Source: Bacteroides ovatus
GTDB taxonomy: Bacteria > Bacteroidota > Bacteroidia > Bacteroidales > Bacteroidaceae
Length of the DNA: 64,000 nucleotides
Direction of reading: 5' to 3'
NCBI RefSeq assembly: GCF_001314995.1
Contig: NZ_CP012938.1
Span: 2,728,001 to 2,792,000 of the forward strand
The notes under the pieces are model-generated. The model was not told the origin of the DNA. It saw nothing but the letters and a program-made list of their open reading frames with translations, and made no database searches. Of the stretch, positions 43,023 through 51,356 are shown one piece after another. The position numbers and the translations under genes were made by a program. Position 1 is the first letter of the stretch; the number at the start of each line of letters is the position of its first letter.

Positions 43023-44294
43023 TTAGATATGATTGATTATTTCATTCATTTTATCGATATATACCTTCATCTGCTCCGCATCAATAACACGTCCTCCGTA
43101 AATCACGGGTCTGACTTCGCGGATAAATTTAGCAATCTCTCCGGCATCCATTCCGGTTTTTCGGGCAATCCGGTGGAAAGAGCGTTCATCGTCGGCCACT
43201 TCTTCAATATCCACTTGAATCTCTCTCCGCAGTTCTTCGGCTAAATAGGAAAACTTCTTGCGAACTAAATCCGCATGGTCTTTCTTCTGAAAGTAAAGCG
43301 TACCTATCAGTTCGGTAAATTCAAGAGATTTATTGGCCGGCTCGTGAATAACAGGGATCACCCGTTGCCGCCTCTTCGCTGTGAATATCATAAAGAGCAG
43401 GATGGTAATCATCGTCAGATACAAAGCCGAACGAAGCGGTTCATGTGCAAGAAAATAACGGAAAGGTGATTGCTGCACCTGTGCAGTTTCTTTCATGTAC
43501 CCCTCCATGCGAACGATAGGAAGCTTCCCCATCTGCGACAACAAACGGAAGATATAGGTTGCATTTTTGCCGTCCAACATTCCGTAATTGGTAAAAATCA
43601 AAGGAGTGGAAACTAAAATAACTTCTCCTTTCCCCCACCGACGGGACATCGCTACAGGCATATAAACAAGACTATCCGTTGTCAACGAGTCCACCTCTGT
43701 TTCATACCGGAACTCATTCGACTCAAAAACTCTTTGCGCCAACACCCTTTCCGGAAGTGAATCTCCCCAAAAATAAGAGGAGCACAACTGGGGATAAAAA
43801 TAGAAAGTCTGACGGGGATAAACCGTCGAATCTCCTATCCAATGCAAGCTATCTTTTTTCAAAAATGAAGTTGCATATTTCTTCAAAGCCATCGGACTGA
43901 AGTAAGAATAGTAAGACCTGAACTGCAAGGTATCTTCCAAATATCTGCCGAACAAGGTACTCACCAACATGATCTTATCTCCGCGTTCCGCCATTTTCAA
44001 CAGAGCGTTTACATCGACGTCCGACAATCGCAAATTATCAGAGATAACCAATATACCTTTGCGTTGCGTCGTATCTTCCTGCTCCAATTGATAGAGACTC
44101 TTCCTCGAAAAAGTGTACCCCTGTGGCAAAGAAGAAGACAACACACTATCGAACACTGCACATCCGAAAGGTTGCTCGTCATGATGTCCGAAAGTGGGCT
44201 TCCACACAAAATTCTTCGGCAAATGATATTCTATTGCAAACATGATGAATAGAAAAGCGACAATAAAGACAATGAACCAGCGACTTCCTTTCAT
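43023..44294 (-). CDS. DUF4350 membrane protein
   Basis: A 423-residue protein. One N-terminal span (about residues 5-22) precedes an exported domain resembling a GATase1-like fold (LVISDNLRLSDVDVNALLKMAERGDKIMLVSTLFGRYL), then a second span (about 290-308, ALYLTMITILLFMIFTAKRR) and a cytoplasmic helical tail. This layout fits the DUF4350 family of MoxR-linked loci. Its start overlaps the stop of the DUF4129 gene by four bases. Confidence 0.8.
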   Translation of the reverse strand: MKGSRWFIVFIVAFLFIMFAIEYHLPKNFVWKPTFGHHDEQPFGCAVFDSVLSSSLPQGYTFSRKSLYQLEQEDTTQRKGILVISDNLRLSDVDVNALLKMAERGDKIMLVSTLFGRYLEDTLQFRSYYSYFSPMALKKYATSFLKKDSLHWIGDSTVYPRQTFYFYPQLCSSYFWGDSLPERVLAQRVFESNEFRYETEVDSLTTDSLVYMPVAMSRRWGKGEVILVSTPLIFTNYGMLDGKNATYIFRLLSQMGKLPIVRMEGYMKETAQVQQSPFRYFLAHEPLRSALYLTMITILLFMIFTAKRRQRVIPVIHEPANKSLEFTELIGTLYFQKKDHADLVRKKFSYLAEELRREIQVDIEEVADDERSFHRIARKTGMDAGEIAKFIREVRPVIYGGRVIDAEQMKVYIDKMNEIINHI

Positions 44295-44908
44295 GAAACG
44301 CCTCCTTTCCCTATTTCTTCCTGCAAGGCCTGCATTACCCGGAAGAGTTCTTCCGTTGCCTCAAAGTTGCCATAACGTACCCGCAGGAAATGATTGGTCA
44401 GTTGCCTGAAAGCCGGTAGCCGGACTTCATTGATATACTGGGTAGGCGTTTTATAAAGTTGCCAGTCAATACGTTCAGCGTCACTAAGTTGTTTCAAAGT
44501 TTGCAGATAGAGCAAACGTACTGCTTCCCGGTAATTCTGACGGGAAAGCGCTTCCGCAATCCCTCCCGGAAAATCTACTCCGTAAATGGTGTCTTCTTCA
44601 ACTGTATAAGGCAACGCATTTTTATGCGAGACCATAAACAATTCCGGACGTTTCCGATAGACGAACCAAACAATCAGCAACAAAAGAAGGATGGCAATAC
44701 ATACCAGGATAAGCCCTGAATACTCTTCAGCAAAACGACTGCCGAATATCTTACGCATCAATTCCCCAAACTGTCTGCTGATCCACTCAAAGATATTCAT
44801 CTCCGGAGTAATCAGTTCACGGTTATAGTTGTATGCCGGATCAGACTGCCAGAGGGCAATCTGCGCCGTATCACAGACTAATGTATCAGCCGGGGAAGTG
44901 AGATTCAT
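44291..44908 (-). CDS. DUF4129 membrane protein
   Basis: A 205-residue protein with a short N-terminal exported part, one membrane span (about residues 64-85, GLILVCIAILLLLLIVWFVYRKR) and a cytoplasmic DUF4129 domain, whose family pattern is seen in REAVRLLYLQTLKQLSDAERIDWQLYKTPTQYI. DUF4129 proteins regularly neighbour MoxR and DUF58 and are related to the C-terminus of transglutaminase-like proteins. ATGA overlap with the next gene shows translational coupling. Confidence 0.82.
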   Translation of the reverse strand: MNLTSPADTLVCDTAQIALWQSDPAYNYNRELITPEMNIFEWISRQFGELMRKIFGSRFAEEYSGLILVCIAILLLLLIVWFVYRKRPELFMVSHKNALPYTVEEDTIYGVDFPGGIAEALSRQNYREAVRLLYLQTLKQLSDAERIDWQLYKTPTQYINEVRLPAFRQLTNHFLRVRYGNFEATEELFRVMQALQEEIGKGGVS

Positions 44909-44924
44909 TTAGTTGAGGTCTGTT

Positions 44925-45863
44925 TTAGAGTTTGTCAAAATTATCAATATCACTTTCTACCGTTATGCTGTCTACCACTTCCGATGCATGACCGTACTGA
45001 TAAACCAGACCGACAATACTAAATATAGCCGACAAGTAAGAACCATACAACATTAGGATAGAGAACAAATATTGTGCGAAGTTCAGTCCGACCGATGAAG
45101 AGGTTGCACCTCCGTCACTCATAGTAAAGATCATTTTCACAATATAGATTACATACCATGGTATAGAAACAATTGTCTGCAATACGCTGGCAATGAGTCC
45201 CATTACAATTAATATCAGAAAAATTCCACCCCAGGTTGCGAATCCCAACCGGAATGTCTTTGCAAATGCCTCGCTCAACGAAATGTCTTCAAATAAGTAG
45301 ATGGGAGACATTAATACCAAAGGTATCATAAATGCGAATAAAAGCGGAATGGTCAGAATGAGTGTGAAAGGTGTTAACACAGCCAATAGAACAACAAGGA
45401 TCACCGCAAAGAGGAACAAGAAGCCACAAGCAATCCCCATCAGAAACAGCCTCTTGACATTACGGAGCAGCAACGGTTTTATATCGCCAAATACAATTCC
45501 GTTCAGGCGTTCTTCCCGTTCATTGTACAATCGCACCATCGCATAAATCAGGGAAGTCAACAGCAAACCTCCCAAGCATAAGAAGAAGATTACTCCCGCA
45601 TAATTCAATGCAAATGAGGGTCCCAGGGCAGCTAACGGATTCTCACCTATTCCTCCTGAAGTCTGCATGGCACTAAGATCTGTCATACTTCCCATTAAAC
45701 CACTAAAGTTAGCAGCCTGAATTAAGCATATAGGGAGTATCAGATAAGTTGAATACTTAAACAATTGTTTCCAATTCTCTTTTATAAAATCAAAAGAAGC
45801 GTTCAACTTCTCACCGAAAGGACGTTTCACATACATCGCAATCTTAGGTTTCTGTGATTCCAT
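44925..45863 (-). CDS. Multi-span membrane protein of the MoxR locus
   Basis: A 312-residue protein with about six membrane spans and a hydrophilic N-terminus (KPKIAMYVKRPFGEKLNASFDFIKENWK). The pattern resembles the membrane domain seen at the N-terminus of glycerophosphodiester phosphodiesterases, a loose similarity. Function unknown. Its start lies within the last codons of the SpoIIM-like gene (20-base overlap), so the two are translated together. Confidence 0.7.
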   Translation of the reverse strand: MESQKPKIAMYVKRPFGEKLNASFDFIKENWKQLFKYSTYLILPICLIQAANFSGLMGSMTDLSAMQTSGGIGENPLAALGPSFALNYAGVIFFLCLGGLLLTSLIYAMVRLYNEREERLNGIVFGDIKPLLLRNVKRLFLMGIACGFLFLFAVILVVLLAVLTPFTLILTIPLLFAFMIPLVLMSPIYLFEDISLSEAFAKTFRLGFATWGGIFLILIVMGLIASVLQTIVSIPWYVIYIVKMIFTMSDGGATSSSVGLNFAQYLFSILMLYGSYLSAIFSIVGLVYQYGHASEVVDSITVESDIDNFDKL

Positions 45864-46815
45864 GTTTTTTTCTATTTGGTAAATAAATATAGTAGAATAT
45901 AATAAATGCCAGAGAAGTGAGTATCACACCGAGCCTCAACATATCGGGAAGTTCTGTGTGACGGGTAATAAAACCTTCTATAAAGCCTGCCATAATAAAT
46001 ACCGGAACAGTGCCGATCACTATTTTCAAGCCTCGCTTCGCTCCTCTTCTGAAAGATTCCAATCGTGAATACGTGCCGGGAAACAACCAACCGTTGCCTA
46101 AAGCTAATCCGGCGGCGCCGGCCACGATGATCGCCCAAATCTCAAGCGTCCCGTGTAGCCAGATAGCAAGACTGGACTCCCATAACAAATCGTGCTGATA
46201 AAAGAATGTTTGAAAAGCTCCCACCATGATGCCATTGGAAAGAAGCATATATCCTGTACCGAAACTGGTCAGCAATCCCATGGCAAAACAGTTGAAAGAT
46301 ACCATCACGTTATTAAGCGTAATGCCTAGAAACATCGGTACTTCAGAAGAGCCGTTATACACGGCCATCGGCTCACCATTGGCTATATTGTCGAGTGTCA
46401 TATCTACATAACCGTTTCCTAATATCAGCCGGACAAAATCCGGATCATTCGCTGCTGATAATACACCGATTAATGCACTGGCTACAAAAATCAGAAAGGA
46501 AGTCAGTAATTCGCGGCGTGCATCGTGCATGGTTCGTGCCACTTCCTGTGTCCAAAAGGTTATAATGCGTGTCCACTTCTCTCGTTTATTCCGATAAATC
46601 TCGTTATGTAACGCTGAAGCCAGATTATTCAAATAAATAGTAATACGGGAAGTCGGGAAATGTGTTTGAGCAAATGCCAGGTCAGCTGTCAAGTCCGTAT
46701 ATGCATCGGCCAGTTGATCGGGAGACAGACTTGCCGCCTGCTCCACAACCTTCTCTGTCTCCTTCCATTTTTCAATGTTCCGACGAATAAACGTTACTTC
46801 TTTCATGCTTTTCAA
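45844..46815 (-). CDS. Stage II sporulation protein M-like membrane protein
   Basis: A 323-residue protein with a helical cytoplasmic N-terminus (RNIEKWKETEKVVEQAASLSPDQLADAYTDLTADLAFAQTHFP) and about six spans. The SpoIIM-type features are NNVMVSFNCFAMGLLTSFGTGYMLLSNGIMVGAFQTFF and HGTLEIWAIIVAGAAGLALG. Bacteroides does not sporulate; the protein belongs to the RDD/SpoIIM/MoxR locus found in many bacteria, of unknown function. It is the first gene of the minus-strand operon, with a -7 box at 46850-46857. Confidence 0.85.
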   Translation of the reverse strand: MKSMKEVTFIRRNIEKWKETEKVVEQAASLSPDQLADAYTDLTADLAFAQTHFPTSRITIYLNNLASALHNEIYRNKREKWTRIITFWTQEVARTMHDARRELLTSFLIFVASALIGVLSAANDPDFVRLILGNGYVDMTLDNIANGEPMAVYNGSSEVPMFLGITLNNVMVSFNCFAMGLLTSFGTGYMLLSNGIMVGAFQTFFYQHDLLWESSLAIWLHGTLEIWAIIVAGAAGLALGNGWLFPGTYSRLESFRRGAKRGLKIVIGTVPVFIMAGFIEGFITRHTELPDMLRLGVILTSLAFIIFYYIYLPNRKKHGITET

Positions 46816-46849
46816 TAGATTTCGGATAAGTTTTGTCCGAAACCGGAAG

Positions 46850-46857
46850 CAAAAATA
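46850..46857 (-). promoter_or_regulatory. -7 box of the SpoIIM-MoxR-DUF58 operon
   Basis: The minus strand reads TATTTTTG, 34 bases before the ATG at 46815. It is 12 bases from the divergent box of the RDD gene. Confidence 0.65.
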
Positions 46858-46869
46858 AGAGAATTATGA

Positions 46870-46877
46870 TATATTTG
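46870..46877 (+). promoter_or_regulatory. -7 box of the RDD gene
   Basis: TATATTTGC is an exact TAnnTTTG box, 30 bases before the ATG at 46908. Confidence 0.7.
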
Positions 46878-46907
46878 CAACGGAATCCTAAAAATGTTTA
46901 ACCTGAA

Positions 46908-47633
46908 ATGGCAGAATCTACGATAATAACCGGACAATTCGTTCGTATCAGCCAAACGCCCGCCAGTATCGGCGAACGACTGATGGCTTTAATCATCGAT
47001 TATTTTCTGATCGGGCTTTACATCTTGTCTACTATTACACTCTTGTCTAAATTAAGTATACCGTCAGGATTCAGTTTATTCTTTTTTCTGTGCATCGTTT
47101 ATTTGCCTATTCTCGGTTATTCTTTTCTTTGCGAGATGTTCAATCACGGACAGAGTTTTGGAAAGAAACTCATCAATATCCGTGTTGTAAAAGTGGACGG
47201 TTCCACTCCCAGCATAGGATCTTATCTGTTACGATGGATTCTTTTCCCAATTGATGGTCCTATCACAAGCGGTCTGGGACTTCTGGTCATTTTATTGAAT
47301 AAAAATAATCAACGGCTAGGAGATCTTGCTGCCGGTACGATGGTGATTAAAGAGAAAAACTACCGTAAGATTCATGTTAGCTTGGATGAATTCGATTATC
47401 TTACCCAGAATTATCATCCGGTATATCCACAATCGGCTGATTTATCACTCGAACAAGTGAATGTAATTACCCGAACACTGGAATCCAGCGAGAAAGACCG
47501 GGCAAGACGTGTCACGGCACTTGCTAAGAAAGTACAGGAATTGCTTTCCGTTACTCCTCGTGACGGTAATCAGGAAAAATTTCTTCAGACTGTACTTCGC
47601 GATTATCAGTATTATGCATTGGAGGAAATATAA
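46908..47633 (+). CDS. RDD-family membrane protein
   Basis: A 241-residue protein. The family motif is seen as RLMALIIDYFLIGLYIL (about residues 21-37), with the second R/D region in GQSFGKKLINIRVVKVDGSTPSIGSYLLRWILFPID and RLGDLAAGTMVIKEK. Three or four spans occupy residues 25-135, and a charged cytoplasmic tail follows. RDD proteins have been proposed as ion exchangers, unproven here. It is divergent from the SpoIIM-MoxR operon and belongs to the same locus. Confidence 0.88.
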   Translation: MAESTIITGQFVRISQTPASIGERLMALIIDYFLIGLYILSTITLLSKLSIPSGFSLFFFLCIVYLPILGYSFLCEMFNHGQSFGKKLINIRVVKVDGSTPSIGSYLLRWILFPIDGPITSGLGLLVILLNKNNQRLGDLAAGTMVIKEKNYRKIHVSLDEFDYLTQNYHPVYPQSADLSLEQVNVITRTLESSEKDRARRVTALAKKVQELLSVTPRDGNQEKFLQTVLRDYQYYALEEI

Positions 47634-47671
47634 CCAGAATACGCTGTTTCAGGCTATTCAGGCAAGGGATT

Positions 47672-47769
47672 ATTCTCACCATAGTGAGAATTAATTCTCA
47701 TTGCAATGAGTATTTTTTCTCATCGCAGTGAGAACTTTTTCTCATAGGCATAAGAATGTTTGAGAAAAA
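47672..47769. repeat. Cluster of four TCTCA-TGAGA palindromes
   Basis: ATTCTCACCATAGTGAGAAT (47672-47691), CTCATTGCAATGAG (47697-47710, perfect), TTCTCATCGCAGTGAGAA (47717-47734), and an outer pair TTTTTCTCA (47736-47744) with TGAGAAAAA (47761-47769). They fill the gap between convergent RDD and acidic-protein genes. Confidence 0.8.
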
Positions 47770-47777
47770 ACACCGCA

Positions 47778-47811
47778 CAAAAAAGGGGTATACTCACAGA
47801 GCACACCCCTT
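47778..47811 (-). terminator. Terminator of the acidic protein gene
   Basis: AAGGGGT and ACCCCTT flank a loop of about 15 bases; on the minus strand the stem is followed by six T. Confidence 0.78.
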
Positions 47812-47846
47812 ATCTTAATTTTATCTGCAATGAGACCGGACGTCGT

Positions 47847-48182
47847 TTAGTCCACTTGTCCCAGAGAGTTTCCGTATTCCATCTCTCCCTGAACCACAAA
47901 GAGGACTTCTTCAGGATCATATTCTCCTACTTCATCCTTTTTGGCTTCTTTTACAATGTAAGCCACAACCTCTTCCAAATCGATGTTGACATAACCATCT
48001 TCATCGGGTTGAGCGTCGAGAATGCCACTTTCAGAGTAGTACTCGTCGATTAAATCGAGAAAATAATACAATTCGTCGTCCGAGAACTTTTCCTTCAGTT
48101 CTTGAGGCAGATAGTTTTTGATAAACTCGATGGTCTTTTCATCATCGGCATCTGCTAATAAAAAATCTTCTTCCAGTCCCAT
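47847..48182 (-). CDS. Acidic protein of unknown function, 111 residues
   Basis: A very acidic, helical protein (MGLEEDFLLADADDEKTIEFIKNYL, then DDELYYFLDLIDEYY and EYDPEEVLFVVQGEMEYG) with no signal peptide or membrane span. It follows trxA by 40 bases on the same strand and ends at a terminator, so it is probably co-transcribed with thioredoxin. I do not recognise a family function. Confidence 0.75.
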   Translation of the reverse strand: MGLEEDFLLADADDEKTIEFIKNYLPQELKEKFSDDELYYFLDLIDEYYSESGILDAQPDEDGYVNIDLEEVVAYIVKEAKKDEVGEYDPEEVLFVVQGEMEYGNSLGQVD

Positions 48183-48222
48183 GATAATTTAAGTATTAAG
48201 TGATAGATATTAAGTAGGCTGC

Positions 48223-48537
48223 TTATAACAGTTTCTTTACTTTCTCTACAAATACAGGTTTGCCGACAGCGCCTACTTGCTTGTCTACAATCTCACCATT
48301 CTTGAAAAACAATACGGTAGGGATATTACGGATACCATATTCAGCAGGCAAATCGCTATTTTCATCCACATCACACTTGCCGATGATTACCTGTCCTTCA
48401 AACTCTGCCGCCAATTCTTCAATAATAGGAGCTACCATTTTGCAAGGGCCACACCAAGGAGCCCAAAAATCTACCACAACCGGTTTTCCTTCTGCAAGGA
48501 TCTCCTTATAGTTGCTGTCTGTAATTTCTAAAGCCAT
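48223..48537 (-). CDS. trxA: Thioredoxin
   Basis: A 104-residue thioredoxin of normal length. The active site is WCGPC at residues 28-32, with Asp23 in VDFWA and cis-Pro in RNIPTVLFF. No signal peptide, so cytoplasmic. It reduces protein disulfides with thioredoxin reductase, which is not in this window. A -7 box TATATTTG lies at 48589-48596. Confidence 0.95.
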   Translation of the reverse strand: MALEITDSNYKEILAEGKPVVVDFWAPWCGPCKMVAPIIEELAAEFEGQVIIGKCDVDENSDLPAEYGIRNIPTVLFFKNGEIVDKQVGAVGKPVFVEKVKKLL

Positions 48538-48588
48538 TTTCTTTAAGTATTAATGATTAAATATTATCTCGTTAGCTTATTCTCGCTA

Positions 48589-48596
48589 CAAATATA
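48589..48596 (-). promoter_or_regulatory. -7 box of trxA
   Basis: The minus strand reads TATATTTG, about 52 bases before the ATG at 48537. Confidence 0.65.
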
Positions 48597-48688
48597 GAAA
48601 ATTAAATCCAATTGATTATACCTATTTATTGTTTTATAGTATTATCAAATCACTTTATACAAAAGCTACTCGTCGGTTACTCTCCTTT

Positions 48689-49705
48689 TTATTTTTTTTC
48701 CTTTTTAGAAGAAGCACGCAACTTAATCTCAGCATCCAACACTATCGAACGATTTGGAGACAACGGCTCCTTAATCTTCTCAATAATCAATTCAGCCACC
48801 ACCTTACCCATTTGTTGTAAAGGAGGCTCAACCGTAGTTAATTGTGGATAAACAATTGTAGATAACACCGTACCAGAAAAACTAGCAATAGCAATCTCCT
48901 CCGGAATCTTCTTACCTAAATCCCGCAGTCTATTCATTGCACCAATAGCCAATGTGTCTGTGAAAGCAAAAATTGCATCAAAGGAAATTCCCTTTTCTAT
49001 TAACATATCTGCCGCATTTGCTCCATCCTTGAAAGTCAACCCCGCCTTTAACATCCTATCTTTATTAAACGGAATGTTAAATTTAGCCAATGCGTCTTTA
49101 TATCCTCTCGCCCTCTCTACTGAATTATACACATCATCAGGTCCCTGTAAATGAACAATATGCCTATAACCTTCCCGGATCAAATGCTCAACCAAAAAAA
49201 AAGCCTTTATATAATCGTCTACAATAACCTGGGAAACATTCATTCCATACGGTATACGATCATAAAAAACCATGGGCATTTCCGCCTGCTGCAGACGTAT
49301 ATACTGATCCAAATTCTCCTTATAACTACAAAGACAGATAATAATTCCATCTACCATAAACCTTTCCATTGTTTGCAGATTCTCTCTTTCCTTATTTGGA
49401 TCTTCATCTGATTCTGCAATAATAACCTTTATCCCATTAGCATAAAGTACACTTTGTATACCGCTTATCACTTGTGAAGCAAACGGAGTGAGCATTTCCG
49501 GAACGATAACCCCAACAGTATTCGTATGTCCATATTTCAAATTGGTAGCTACCGGATTAGGCTTATACCCTAACATTTTTGCTGTTTCCAGCACCCTTTC
49601 CTTAGTCTCTTGACGGATGTTCTTATCATTTATCAACGCACGAGATACTGTTGAAACAGACAAAGACAAATGTCGGGCTATATCTTTAATGGTAATGTGC
49701 TTCAT
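48689..49705 (-). CDS. LacI-family transcriptional regulator
   Basis: A 338-residue repressor. The N-terminal helix-turn-helix is ITIKDIARHLSLSVSTVSRALIND (about residues 4-27) with the LacI hinge helix region NPVATNLKYG. The ligand domain is of the periplasmic-binding type (NTVGVIVPEMLTPFASQVISGIQ, AIFAFTDTLAIGAMNRLRDLG). It is divergent from the polyol dehydrogenase/MFS pair, and three LacI-type operators lie between them, so it probably represses that pair and itself until a sugar alcohol or derived sugar binds. Confidence 0.92.
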   Translation of the reverse strand: MKHITIKDIARHLSLSVSTVSRALINDKNIRQETKERVLETAKMLGYKPNPVATNLKYGHTNTVGVIVPEMLTPFASQVISGIQSVLYANGIKVIIAESDEDPNKERENLQTMERFMVDGIIICLCSYKENLDQYIRLQQAEMPMVFYDRIPYGMNVSQVIVDDYIKAFFLVEHLIREGYRHIVHLQGPDDVYNSVERARGYKDALAKFNIPFNKDRMLKAGLTFKDGANAADMLIEKGISFDAIFAFTDTLAIGAMNRLRDLGKKIPEEIAIASFSGTVLSTIVYPQLTTVEPPLQQMGKVVAELIIEKIKEPLSPNRSIVLDAEIKLRASSKKEKK

Positions 49706-49731
49706 AGCTACTTTTGTATTTTAACTTAGGG

Positions 49732-49739
49732 CAAAAATA
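49732..49739 (-). promoter_or_regulatory. -7 box of the lacI-type gene
   Basis: The minus strand reads TATTTTTG, 26 bases before the ATG at 49705. Confidence 0.6.
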
Positions 49740-49768
49740 TGCATTTACAATGACAAATCCTAATCATT

Positions 49769-49811
49769 GGGAACGTTTGCAGATTTTGGGAACGTTCCCG
49801 CAATCGTTTGC
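49769..49811. promoter_or_regulatory. Three LacI-type operators
   Basis: GGGAACGTTTGC (49769-49780), the perfect palindrome GGGAACGTTCCC (49788-49799) and GCAATCGTTTGC (49800-49811) share the central CG of LacI-family sites. They lie between the divergent -7 boxes of the regulator and the dehydrogenase. Confidence 0.78.
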
Positions 49812-49856
49812 AGGTAAAACGTCCTCAAAAAACAGCTTTTTATTATTCACCAAACT

Positions 49857-49864
49857 TATCTTTG
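49857..49864 (+). promoter_or_regulatory. -7 box of the polyol dehydrogenase gene
   Basis: TATCTTTGC is an exact TAnnTTTG box; the ATG follows 40 bases later. Confidence 0.7.
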
Positions 49865-49904
49865 CTTCATTAACAATAATATAGAATTAAAAAATAAAGA
49901 AAAC

Positions 49905-51344
49905 ATGAAAACACAAGTACTTTCTTACAATTACAACCGCGAACATATCAAACCAGGTATCTTACATATTGGTGTCGGTAACTTCCATCGTGCACATGAA
50001 GAATTTTATACTAATTTATTATTAGAAGATCCTACCCAACAGGATTGGGGTATTTGCGGTGCTATGCTATTGCCTGGAGATGAGCGCTTGTACAGAATAC
50101 TAGAAAAGCAAAAAAAGGAATATACACTAACTATTTGCGGACGAGATGGTAAAGACCAAACTTATCAGATAGGCTCATTAATCGAGTTGATTTGGGGAAT
50201 CGAGAATCCAGCAGCCATTATTAATAAAATTGCCGATAAAAATATCCATATCATTACACTAACTATCACCGAAGGCGGATATAATATAGCGAAAGCTACC
50301 AATGAATTTATGCTGGATAATGAAAATATCAAATATGACTTAGCACACCCACAAAGCCCGAAAACGACCTTTGGCTTTGTAGCCGAAGGATTACGGAAAA
50401 GAAAAGCTGTCGGGAATGGACCTATCACAATTTTATCTTGTGACAACTTACAACATAATGGTAACACCGCACGCAAAGCATTTCTCTCCTTTTTCCAAGC
50501 CCAAGATCCAGAACTAGCAGAATGGGCAACAGTAAATATCACTTTCCCTAACAGTATGGTAGACCGTATAACCCCCTCGACCCAACCTGAAGACATTATC
50601 CGGCTGAACACCCAAAATGGAACTCAAGACGGAGCACCTGTATATTGCGAAGACTTCATCCAATGGGTAGTGGAGGATAAATTTATCGCCGGTCGTCCTG
50701 CATGGGAAAAGGTCGGCGTAGAATTTACGCAGGATGTGACTACCTATGAAAATATGAAACTCAGCCTACTGAATGCCTCTCATACCTTACTTTCATATCC
50801 TGCTTTCCTGAGCGGATATCGTAAAGTAGACGTCGCCATATCCGATGAACGAATTAAAAAGTTCGTACGTGGCTTCATGGATATTGATATTACTCCGTAT
50901 GTTCCTGCACCGGGAAACATGGATCTGGATTTGTACAAACAAACTTTAATAGAACGTTTCGGTAATCATACCGTTAGCGACCAAGTAGCGCGTTTATGTT
51001 TTGACGGTGCATCCAAATTTCCCGTATATATCATGCCAAATCTGATCCAGATGATCCGTGACCGTGCAAATCTTACTCGCCAAGCGTATCTTTTTGCTGC
51101 TTATCGTCATTACTTGAAATATAAGACTGATGATAACGGAACTAAATTTGAGATTGCAGAGCCATGGCTGACAGCAACAGATGACATCCTTATAGCCAGT
51201 AATTCCCCAATAGATTTCCTCTCACTATCACCTTTCCAAAGTACAGAACTGAAAGCTGCCGACGAATTTGTTGAATTATATCTGCAAATGGTGAATGCAA
51301 TCAAAGAAAAAGGAACAATGTCAACACTGGAAAGTATATTATAA
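49905..51344 (+). CDS. Mannitol dehydrogenase-family long-chain polyol dehydrogenase
   Basis: A 479-residue NAD(P)-dependent enzyme of the mannitol/fructuronate dehydrogenase family. The dinucleotide region is HIGVGNFHRAHEEFYTNLLL (about residues 21-40). The catalytic motif K-x4-N-x2-H is present as KLSLLNASH with Lys285, Asn290 and His293. Members interconvert mannitol and fructose, arabinitol and xylulose, or fructuronate and mannonate. The MFS sugar carrier 12 bases downstream and the LacI operator region indicate a polyol or sugar-acid catabolic unit; mannitol is the simplest guess. No kinase or isomerase is adjacent. Confidence 0.88.
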   Translation: MKTQVLSYNYNREHIKPGILHIGVGNFHRAHEEFYTNLLLEDPTQQDWGICGAMLLPGDERLYRILEKQKKEYTLTICGRDGKDQTYQIGSLIELIWGIENPAAIINKIADKNIHIITLTITEGGYNIAKATNEFMLDNENIKYDLAHPQSPKTTFGFVAEGLRKRKAVGNGPITILSCDNLQHNGNTARKAFLSFFQAQDPELAEWATVNITFPNSMVDRITPSTQPEDIIRLNTQNGTQDGAPVYCEDFIQWVVEDKFIAGRPAWEKVGVEFTQDVTTYENMKLSLLNASHTLLSYPAFLSGYRKVDVAISDERIKKFVRGFMDIDITPYVPAPGNMDLDLYKQTLIERFGNHTVSDQVARLCFDGASKFPVYIMPNLIQMIRDRANLTRQAYLFAAYRHYLKYKTDDNGTKFEIAEPWLTATDDILIASNSPIDFLSLSPFQSTELKAADEFVELYLQMVNAIKEKGTMSTLESIL

Positions 51345-51356
51345 CAAAACTCTTTT

